Shown here one piece after another: positions 10,935-19,849 of a DNA stretch of 64,000 nt (position 1 is its first letter; every line of letters begins with the position of its first letter). The stretch lies in assembly GCA_029718625.1 (NCBI GenBank), contig CM056387.1, positions 37,379,426-37,443,425 on the forward strand, in the 5' to 3' direction. A model generated the notes under the pieces. It had not been told where the DNA came from and ran no database searches. It saw nothing but the letters and a program-made list of their open reading frames with translations. The stretch comes from Synaphobranchus kaupii. Taxonomy: Eukaryota > Chordata > Actinopteri > Anguilliformes > Synaphobranchidae. The translations under genes were made by a program, and so were the position numbers.

Positions 10935-10940
10935 AATAAA
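10935..10940 (+). terminator. selenop2: Proximal polyadenylation signal AATAAA
   Basis: AATAAA lies about 0.8 kb after the selenop2 stop codon. Cleavage here would leave out the SECIS candidate, so if that candidate is real this signal is not the main one. Confidence 0.35.
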
Positions 10941-11038
10941 TGCAGGTTATTCTAGTAACTGGTCACTTTCAGACCCGTTAAGTACTTTCCTGCAACTTTG
11001 TGCGATGGGTTTATTTGCATATGAATGGTCTCCTCCGG

Positions 11039-11099
11039 TGCACTTAATGAAATCTGCAGTTTAAACCACGATGCTGGGGTTGTAGACGGATGCTGTGCA
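11039..11099 (+). promoter_or_regulatory. selenop2: Candidate SECIS element of selenop2
   Basis: The sequence can fold as a selenocysteine insertion element. The lower helix pairs TGCAC (11039-11043) with GTGCA (11095-11099). The core has ATGA (11047-11050) opposite GGAT (11088-11091), giving the tandem G-A pairs. The upper helix pairs TCTGCAG (11053-11059) with TTGTAGA (11080-11086) with two G-U wobbles, extended by T-G wobbles. An AAA lies in the apical loop at 11063-11065, 12 bases after ATGA, which is the expected spacing. Weak points are an A/C mismatch next to the core and a position 0.9 kb beyond the stop, past a first AATAAA at 10935. The folding was done by eye only. Confidence 0.45.
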
Positions 11100-11323
11100 G
11101 GACAGAGTCACATTGAATGGGATAAACCAATCGCAGTTGTGAAAAGTTCCTGTGGGTTTCATAGAATCCATGGCGCAACAGAACTCATTTATTTACAGGT
11201 GAAACATGCTTGTGGTTTAAGTTTCTGACATATTGCTTTCAAGAAAATGCCACTTGTTTTTGGAACATTTCTCTGCATCTTCGTTTGCTATGGTAACCTA
11301 CTTCATTGTTATGATGTGAATGC

Positions 11324-11329
11324 AATAAA
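11324..11329 (+). terminator. selenop2: Distal polyadenylation signal AATAAA
   Basis: AATAAA followed by T-rich sequence (TTATAATATTTTCTC), about 1.2 kb after the stop codon. An mRNA ending here would carry the SECIS candidate at 11039-11099. Confidence 0.45.
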
Positions 11330-11345
11330 ATTATAATATTTTCTC

Positions 11346-14258
11346 TTACGTGTTATGTATATTATTAGTGTGACGTTCACAGAACAATGTCAGGCACTTG
11401 GTAAACAGTATTTTCGTGAACCCAACGTATTCCGAGTGGGATGTGGGATGGAAGATTAATAGGCTATTAACAACAGTCGTGGACTCGTGGCTCCCACCCA
11501 GACTAGTCTCTGTGTCTCTCCCTATTTTTGTTTCGTCAGTATACTCAATTACTTATTCATTCCCCTGAGGAATTCAAGCGACAAACTGCAGATCCTGTTT
11601 AACAGCTTACCCCTCTTGTTGCAATGCCAAGGTGTGCGTTGCGGTGGTAAACTAGCTATATCTTCGAAGCTGTGTCGTGTAGCTACTATAGCTTGGTGGC
11701 GCTAAACCGGCGCGTAGGCCTACTAGCGTACTTGACTTAATCTGCTCTGGAGCTAAATCTACATCCCTAAAGGCTTAAGCCGCCTTGCTTATGTACAAAG
11801 TAAGTGCAATTTTATTCCGTAAACTAGTTTTCTTAAAATTATGTTTAGAAATCGTTTTTGTTACTTTGTAACTTTCCTATTGCTGATCCAGGATTTGTAG
11901 TAAATATTGATGCGGAAAACGCGAGGAGGGGGAAACGAGAAAATATAGGCGGTCGGATCCGATCCATGTACTTTTTGGCCAATCGTTTCCGTTTCAGAAA
12001 CAGAAATAAAAAAACAAGAAACAAATGAACAATAAAATTCTGTCCGAAGCCCTTGGCAAAAATCTAAGTTTAGGACTCAGGCCTGTCTCCACTTGCTCTT
12101 CATACTCTTCTATTGCTCCTCTCATTTCTTCCTCCCTCCATTTTAAGACTATAAGCTAGATTTTTACAGAATGGCAGCCTTATCATTCTAAAACAATATT
12201 TCATTTGTCAGCATGCTTACAATGAACTTTCTTGTGCCAGGCAGTTTGAAAATTAACAACACGGCCACAACTATGATGGCACACCAATACAAACCTTTAT
12301 TTATTGTGAAGTAGATGTTGAGCAATAACAATTGTTGTGATTGGCTTGCAAAATTGACACTGTAAAGTAGCCACAACTTAAGTGTCCCACTCAACCTGAA
12401 TCCATCCTAGCCGCTGGACCACAGTTCCGTGCTGGCTGGAGTGGACCCTTTCCCCTTGAGAAAACTGAAATCGGAACATGGCGCCATAAACTTTGGAAAT
12501 CGAGACTAATTTAAATTTCCTGTAATGTTATGTTTAAAATCAGTCAGCAAAACGAATAACCATTTGATTCTCGTTTTACAATTTCTCTTTTTAAAATGAA
12601 TATAGAATAACCATTCGTTTCTTGTTTTTTAATTTCTGTTTCTGAAACGGGTAACGATCGTCCAAAAAGTACACGGATCGTACAGGATAGGATATGCAAG
12701 AAAGTTCATGGCTAAATGATGTGTTCATGTTTTAGAATAGCCTACACTCATTACGTTTTCAAACATACATTTTTTCAAATTAAATTGACCCGAATGACAG
12801 TAGGCTACTCTTTGCACGTCTGTAAATCGGTTTTCCGGTTGTATAAGGGATTGGTTTAATACGATTGCACTCCATATCTTGACCAAATGGCTTGTCTTGC
12901 TCAGTATGCTGTTATTTCCATGATGTACTGGCCTGGTACGAGCAAAACATGCATATAATATAATATATTCCCACAAAGCGCTCTTTGTTATAGAAGAACT
13001 GAGCATCCTGTCTTTAGATGGCAGTGGTGTTGCCTTAGTAGGAGCCGTGTGGCAGTGCGAGCGCTGTAGCTTAGTGTCTTGGCTTGGTGACGGCACCGTA
13101 CGAAGGAGCTGGATTGCTATGCATTTGCTGTTCTTGTATTGATACTGCCTAGTTGCAATTCATTAGGCTACTCTAAATATCGGTCATAAGCAAATAGTGT
13201 ATAAAGAATTGTAATTGTAGAATTAATACCAGTGATAACAAATGCTATAAAAGAGGTAACTACATGGAATGCCTTGTAGAACAGCTAAGTAATACTACTA
13301 TACGCACTGCAGAGCACTCATCAGGCCTAGGGTGTGCAAGCATCATCCATGTGAAAACTGACGTGACTATACATTTTAAGATTCTGTATATTATAGTTCA
13401 ATACTAGTAATGTTGCCTTAGGTCCAACAATCAAAATGAATGTTTTAAATTATTATTATTAATGAGAATCACTGGAGATTGATACTGCATTTGAAATGGT
13501 TTTCAACTGAACGTTGTACTTTGGCATTGAGTCCAGGGGTCAGTGTTGCACCAGCTATTGTAAAATAAACTCAGGAAAGATAGGCAGAGATTGGGGAAGA
13601 AGGAGGAAGGGGGATGGACCTTGGAAATAGTAGTCACAAGAGCGTAAAAGGGCAGTGACATGTGGAAACCGGTTTGGCACGTTTAAGAGACCATGGCGTG
13701 CCATTCAGAAGTTTAAGAACTTCAGTAATTTCGGTTAAGGTATGTATTGTGACATAGCACACTATTGTAGTCTGTGATTGTGATTGTGAATTCTCTGTTT
13801 TGCTAATGGAAGCTTTATGAACTTATGAAAAATATCATTAAGGATGCTTCAGTGTTACCTGAAATGCAATATAGGCTACAGTATATTACTAGAAACTAGC
13901 CCATATAAAGCAACTCACTGTAATATTTAAACATACGTCAATAGGCTGCTACTGCCCCCTAAGTCAGAAAGGAATTTTAAAATAGGCATAAAAGTGAAAC
14001 AGAATAATCATATTTTATTTCTCATATTAAAATATTCTACCATAATACATGCATAATGCAGATTTCATTTGTGCTGAAATGTAAAGCAGGGAGGTATCGG
14101 CATCAGCCGATAAGACCAGTCAAATATCGTTTATTGATATCGGCCCCAGAATTTCCATATTGTGCATCCATAATATTTTTTGCCTTTTTATTTTTTTTTA
14201 TTTTTTGTTTTTTAGAATAATAGCAACACATTCATGAGTGAACACTGTGTTTTTGCAG
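11346..14258. other. Intergenic region between selenop2 and elovl8
   Basis: No coding exon was recognised. The region holds the inverted-repeat element at 11960-12680 and, at about 14090-14170, a dispersed-repeat-like segment (GATATCGGCCCCAGAATTTCC). The elovl8 promoter and a non-coding first exon are expected here, because the ATG exon is preceded by an acceptor-like TTTTTGCAG ending at 14258. I could not locate them. Confidence 0.55.
11960..12680. mobile_element. Non-autonomous transposon with long terminal inverted repeats
   Basis: The ends are inverted copies over roughly 70 bp. The left begins CGATCCATGTACTTTTTGG and runs through CGTTTCAGAAACAGAAAT. The right contains ATTTCTGTTTCTGAAACGG and ends CCAAAAAGTACACGGATCG. 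The element is about 721 bp and non-coding inside. No clear target duplication was seen. Confidence 0.75.
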
Positions 14259-14266
14259 CAGTATTG

Positions 14267-17200
14267 ATGGATCCAGCTTGGCAGAAGGTCCAAGGCTTCT
14301 ACAAATGGGTTTTGGAGAATGGAGGTATCTGTTGAAAGTGTTCAGTGGCATAGGGAGAATTCTATGACAGATGTTCAGAGAATCATTTTATCTCAAGGCC
14401 ACCTCAAAATGGCCGCCCCGTTCCTGTGGAGTTCCTTTATCCTTCATCCAACGGCCACTGCAGGCCATAATGCAGAGACTGTTGAACACACTGGTACATG
14501 GAAGCATGTCTCAGTTCTGATGTCATTATATCATGAATGAATATAAGATATGTAGCTATTTACAATATAAATAATTTCATAATCATAATTTCAATAGTAT
14601 GTGGAATAAAGAGGTGCACAAAAAGACAGCAAAACGTATACAAATATATGAATAGAGACACCGTCTAGTAGCAAAATTTTATAAGTGTGTTCTATAGCCA
14701 AGTTTCTCTGCCTATTTTGACTGGCATTTATTTGTTTTGTGCACACATAACATTTTTGAAATTTACGGTGTCTCTAGTCATATATTCATATAAGTATAAA
14801 AGTTACATTATTACCTAGGATGTGTAAACCAGACAGTGTTTATTTCATCAGCATTTCTAAAGTATGTCTATGAACTAAAAACTAAAATCTGGTCGTGTCA
14901 AGTGTTCACGTGGATGAATGAACCGTGCACATTTGACCGTGTGACCCTTAGACAAGAGAACGGACCCTTGGTTGCTGGTCTACTCTCCCATCCCGGTCAT
15001 CGTCATCTTCATCTGCTACCTCTTCCTCTTATGGTCTGGGCCCAAGTTCATGAAGCGCAGAGAGCCGGTCGACCTCAAGGCCGTGCTAATCGTCTACAAC
15101 TTCACCATGGTCTGCCTGTCGGTATATATGTTTCATGAGGTAAAGTTGGCACGGAGGGCGGCCTTGTGCAGTTATGCCTTTGCGGATTCAAATCAAATGT
15201 GGCACGGTGCTGTTGTTGCCCGGAGCAACGTTCCATTAATATCCAGCTGTACAATTGGTTAATATAGAATACAGTCCATTGGACTTGCTATTTTCGTAAC
15301 TCGGAAATAAATAATGTATAATAACTTAATCTGAACAAGGCCTGCTGCACTGCTCGGATCAAATCAGTGTTTGAGAATCTCTTTCCCAGTTTAGAAACAG
15401 GTCGATGTGCTTTGATGTATTGCGTTCTCTCTGCCCCTGCAGTTCCTGGTCTCCTCCTGGCTGGCGAGCTACAGCTTACTGTGTCAGCCTGTGGATTATA
15501 GCAGCAAGCCACTGGCAATGAGGGTAAAACTCTTTCCAGGAGCATGTACTGTGTGTGTTGGGTTACCCCGTCTTGGCACAGAGGCGCCTGTGTGATCTAG
15601 TGCTACCTCAGCACATAATTGCAACTGCTTTCTTGTGAGGTTTGGGATGATTATCTGGGCTCTCAGAAACGAGCTACGTGTGTTGATTTAAATGCTACGC
15701 GCAAATCTTTTATTATTAGACTAATTATGATTACGGTTATAATGAAGTTCCATTGGTTTATTGCAGTTAATTGTTGTCGCATGTAAACTCTGTACTGGAT
15801 TGTGTTTATGGAGATTTTTCAAGCCATACACGTTACTTGTGTTTTATTAGTAATAATAACATATTGTGTGAGGAATATTTCATGGTGCATCCAGAGACAT
15901 AAAATTGCTCCACACACTTTTGCTCCAAAATGGCTCCACTGGACCACTGTAAATGTTCCCTTCGTGGAAGAAGGGAAGTTAGAAAATTCACCTTTGTTTA
16001 TTTTTTCATCCAGGTTAAATAAGTCACTTTCTTACCAGGAACCGGCTGAAGTAACATTTGTGTTGTTTCCCTCCATAGATGGCAAAAGCGTGTTGGTGGT
16101 TCTTCTTCTCCAAAGTCATTGAGCTCAGTGACACGGTAAGGCGGACGCGCGTTTGGTTTTCATGCGGACCGGAGTGACGCGTTGCACAAAATGAACTGAG
16201 GTACCGCTGCTCTCGCCCCCCTCTCTCTCTAGCTGTTCTTCATCCTGAGGAAGAAGAACGATCAGCTGACCGTCCTGCATGTGTACCACCATGGCACCAT
16301 GATCTGCAGCTGGTGGGTGGGAGTCAAGTACGTGGCCGGCGGACAGTGTAAGTCCTTCGGGTTCTTTGTAGCAATGCCCAAAACTGTGAGACAAACGCTA
16401 TCCTATTAAATCCTCGCCCATTGCATATAGGCCTGGCAGTATGGTGTCACGGCTAAGGCTAAGGAACTAGTCCGGCAGCTTAAAAGTTTTGTAAGTTACA
16501 TTTCCACCTGAGTTATGTAAATTCTGGATAAGCCACTGCTAAATAACAAAATGGGAGTAATTCCTGCTTATTTAATGCATCTGAAATAAAGACGCACGCA
16601 GCGATACACCAGTTGTCAGTTATTTTATCCCCGTAATCTGAGCTGGAGCGTTTCCTGCTATTGAATGGAGCGCCGGTACTAAAGAATAGCGTCATGCGGC
16701 GAGCCTTTTTAGCCCGTCGCGCTGTAATTTCTGTGCGGAGGCAGCGGTGATGTAAGCTCTCGGAGCTGGGAGGGCGATGGCGTCGTCGCTCTTTCAGTCA
16801 GTGACAGAAAAGTTTGTGGGCAAATTAAGTGGTGCGCATTTCAGGAGTAGAGATTTACAGGGGCACTCTCAGACCTCCCTCATATCCCTCCTCAGAGTGT
16901 ATACTGGGTGCTAAGACTTTCAGTGTGTGGGGGGGGGGGGGGGGGGGGGGGGGGGGTGGCATTGAAAACCCAAAGGGGCAGTTGCCAAAATGGGCAGTTC
17001 CTTGGGCGGATTCAATGATGAACGCAACATCTTATTCTTCAATACGGGACAATTCCGTATTATAAGGAATGGGTGGCAACACGAAATGAAAAGGTCAACC
17101 AAAAGATCTCTGCGTTTAGCTGAACTGGGCATAACCACTCAGTTAAACAGTGCCCGGAAAAATAAAAAAAACTGAAGCAGGATTACAAAAAAATTATAAT

Positions 17201-18410
17201 AATTCTCGAGTTGTAGGGGGGGGGGGGGGGTAGGGTAAGCAGGGACCGTGTAGTCCTTGATGTGGATAGTTCCTGCCCTCTTTTAGAGACCGGTGGAAAA
17301 GGGGCTATAGTACTGTGATATCTCAGTTATCCTTTCAGGTGGAACACCTGTATGATTGTGTTATTATGTGGCAGGCCTGCAGATACAGTTATGGCTGCAA
17401 CATCATTCTATACAAAAGGAGAGTGCAACACCGGTGCGGAAAATGAAATTCATTGAAATTTACTGAAAGTAAATTTGAGGATTTATTTTACAGCTGTCCA
17501 TCTGAAGTCCCACTTCTCAGGTGACAAAAAATGAACAATAACACCAGTTTAATTGTAAAAATGTCCATTTTATAGAGACATACATGGGAGCTAAATTATA
17601 AAATGTCGGATTTAAAATGTTAAATTATAAAATGTGAAATCGGAATCTTGTAAATGTTGTGTTTCTGCGTTTTAAAAATACTGTAGAGCCGCGGCATCTG
17701 CTTAAAGATGCCAGAAACGAATTAAAATTCACAAGGCGGTGGGTCTGTACAGGTGTAATTGAAATCGCATCATTTGTAAGGACAGGGCAGTCAAACGGCC
17801 TGAAATGTAGCGAGCAATAAGCCGTTTCAGGAATTTTAAATGTGTCCCTTTGTTACCCTGATGTTGGTCTAAAATTTTTCCTGGCGGCTGAATTTCTTTT
17901 TTTGTATGCACTGCAGAGGAGGAAAGACGCAGGGCGGATTTGAATTGCAAACGCACCCATTTTAATGCGTCTGACATTTCAATAATGCTGCACCACACAG
18001 CACTATGCATCACGCTCGGCTATTACATTAAGGTGCCATTCAAATCCCAGGGGGGAGCCTGTCGTTATGTTCCTCTGCGGGCTACTCCAGCTCTATATTC
18101 TATAATATACTTATTCTGTATTATGGAGGATATGGTGTGGGAGCCCTCGGAGCAGAGTGATGGGGGTAAAGTGAATTGATTGCGACGCTTTTCTGTGCTG
18201 TTTGTATTTCCCAGCGTTCCTGATTGGTATGATCAACTCTTTTGTGCACATTGTGATGTACCTGTACTACGGCCTGGCTGCGCTTGGGCCTCGCATGCAG
18301 AGATACCTGTGGTGGAAGCGCTACCTGACCGGCCCTGCAGCTGGTGAGTACCTGAGCCAAGCCGAGCTGTGCTGATCCAAGCCATCCCACCTGGCTGGCC
18401 CTGCGGAGCC

Positions 18411-18452
<42 letters not shown>

Positions 18453-18466
18453 CTGTGTGTGCGTGT

Positions 18467-18499
<33 letters not shown>

Positions 18500-18535
18500 A
18501 CTGTGTGTGTGTGTGTGTGTGTGTTTGTATGCATC

Positions 18536-18568
<33 letters not shown>

Positions 18569-18997
18569 CTGTGTGTGTGTGTGTGTATGTGTGTGTGTGT
18601 GACTGTGTGTGTGTGTGTGTGTGTGTGTTTGTATGCGTCTGTCTGTGTGTGTGCGTGCGCGTGTGTCTGTGTGTGTGCGTGCGTGTGCGCGCGTGTGTCT
18701 GTGCGTGTGTGTGCGTGTGTGTGCGTGCGTGCGTGCGTGTGTGTGTCTGTGTGTGTGCGTGCGTGCGTGCGTGCGCGCGCGCGTGCGTGCGTCTGTGTGT
18801 GTGCGTGCGTCTGTGTGTGTGCGTCTGTGTGTGTGTGTCTGTGTGTGTGTGTGTGTCTGTGTGTGTGCGTGTGCGTGCGTGCGTCTGTGTGTGTGTGTGT
18901 GTGTGTGTGTCTGTGTGTGTGTGTCTGTGTGTGTGTGTGTGCGTGTGCGTGCGTGCGTCTTGTGTGTGTGTGTGTGTGTGTGCGTGTGCGTGCGTGC

Positions 18998-19033
<36 letters not shown>

Positions 19034-19290
19034 GTGTGCGCACAAAGTAAAGGAGGTGAAATGTGTGAAAGGAGTAAACAGTGTGCGATGACTGTGACTG
19101 TGACAGTGACTGTGACCCGTCTCATTCGCAGGTGCAGTTCGTCATCCTCACCGTCCACACGGCCTACAACCTCTTCGCCGACTGCGACTACCCCGACGCC
19201 ATGAATGCGGTGGTGTCTGCCTACATGATCAGCCTGATCATCCTCTTCAGCAACTTCTACTACCGCAGCTACCTCGCCAAGAGGACGTGA
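14267..19290 (+). CDS. elovl8: Very long chain fatty acid elongase, ELOVL8/ELOVL4-like
   Basis: An ER-membrane 3-ketoacyl-CoA synthase for the first step of fatty-acid elongation. Seven coding exons: 14267-14324, 14952-15139, 15443-15523, 16079-16135, 16233-16347, 18215-18343 and 19132-19290, all with GT-AG borders. The first codes [19 protein letters not shown] and joins in phase to [13 protein letters not shown]. Family boxes by residue are KVIELSDT (121-128), HVYHH (144-148, catalytic histidine box) and HIVMYLYY (178-185), followed by the T-x-x-Q box around 204-211. Several hydrophobic membrane spans are visible. With the extra base in exon 6 removed, the product is 261 residues ending YRSYLAKRT, close to the length of fish ELOVL8. 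The short C-terminus and ELOVL4-like body point to ELOVL8, a fish elongase linked to C18-C20 polyunsaturated fatty acids; a or b cannot be decided. Oddity: exon 6 reads ACCGGCCCTGCAGCTG, one C (18333-18335) more than a family-consistent frame, so exon 7 is out of frame as assembled. Confidence 0.9.
14641..14790. mobile_element. Short inverted-repeat element in elovl8 intron 1
   Basis: The left end ATATATGAATAGAGACACCG and the right end CGGTGTCTCTAGTCATATAT are inverted copies about 150 bp apart, with a TGTGCAC-like inner motif on both sides. It is a small MITE or fold-back sequence. Confidence 0.6.
16430..16546 (+). repeat. SINE fragment in elovl8 intron 5
   Basis: A degraded copy related to the 4698-4898 SINE. 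The head GGCAGTATGGTGTCACGGCTAAG is followed by a truncated middle and a tail TTCTGGATAAGCCACTGCTAAATAAC. It is shorter than the complete copy. Confidence 0.55.
16929..16956. repeat. Poly-G tract, 28 bases, elovl8 intron 5
   Basis: An uninterrupted G run following a short TG repeat. A second, 15-base G run is at 17216-17230 in the same intron. Confidence 0.9.
18215..18343 (+). CDS. elovl8: elovl8 exon 6, carrying a +1 frame lesion
   Basis: The exon codes [20 protein letters not shown] onward to WWKRYLT, then GGCCCTGCAGCTG before the donor GTGAGT. Removing one C gives T-G-L-Q-L joined to V-Q-F, the T-x-x-Q-x-x-Q elongase box, and makes the exon 128 bp so that phases match exon 7. As assembled it is 129 bp and shifts the last 52 codons. 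No alternative donor or acceptor nearby restores the frame. Confidence 0.8.
18414..19047. repeat. GT/GC-rich microsatellite filling most of elovl8 intron 6
   Basis: About 630 bp made almost wholly of TGTG, TGCG and GTCTGTG units, ending 85 bp before exon 7. Alternating purine-pyrimidine sequence of this length favours Z-DNA. It creates long open frames on both strands (Thr/His or Cys/Val repeats) that are not genes. Confidence 0.95.
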
Positions 19291-19362
19291 GCAGCGAGGG
19301 CCGGGCCCCCGGAGCACAGAGCTCACCGTTTCGCACGCACTGTACAGCACGGGGGGTCCGCA

Positions 19363-19368
19363 AATAAA
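19363..19368 (+). terminator. elovl8: elovl8 polyadenylation signal AATAAA
   Basis: AATAAA lies 73 bases after the elovl8 stop codon and is followed by a T-rich stretch and TGTCC/GCGTCGTG. A second AATAAA is at 19670-19675. Confidence 0.6.
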
Positions 19369-19752
19369 CCTGCTCTTTCCATCCCGTGTCCTCTGCGTCG
19401 TGCCGTAGCGGAGACGTAATAACCTCAGAGCTACAGTGTGGAGCTGGGATGTGGCCTACCGGTAGGGCCCCGACCCCCCTCCTCTTGCTCCCTCCGTCAA
19501 CAGGACTGTCTCCCTCCTGGCCTTCATCTCCTCTACCTCATCCTCCCCTTCCACATCCAAGGGCACCCCCCCCCCCCCCCTCGCCTTCCCTCCCCTTCCA
19601 GCAGCCCTTCCCCCTTCTGGTCATTAGAGAGGGAGTCCTCTGCACGCTCTGCCGACTCCTCCAAATTGAAATAAACCCGACCGGGCCTATTGCTCTCCAG
19701 TCCACTTATTTATCTAATCTCCCTCTCTGACACTTCATTTGTCTTATAAATT

Positions 19753-19800
19753 ATTGGCTGGGCGGTAGCCAATGGCCGGCCGGCCCGAGGTCTATAAAAG
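19753..19800 (+). promoter_or_regulatory. CCAAT/TATA promoter-like cluster
   Basis: Within 48 bases there is an inverted CCAAT box (ATTGG, 19753-19757), a forward CCAAT box (19769-19773), GC-rich GGCCGGCCGGCC, and TATAAAAG (19793-19800). The predicted start site falls near the 25-base poly-C run at 19820-19844. The arrangement and spacing look like a real core promoter on the + strand, but I recognise no gene downstream and it may be a chance cluster or a non-coding RNA promoter. Confidence 0.35.
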
Positions 19801-19849
19801 CTCCTGAGCGACGCCCACTCCCCCCCCCCCCCCCCCCCCCCCCCTCTCT

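Noticed and set aside
18121..19350. Long open frames of Thr/His or Cys/Val repeats over the elovl8 intron 6 tract
   Set aside because: They arise from the GT/GC microsatellite on both strands, overlap true elovl8 exons in other frames, and have no family features.
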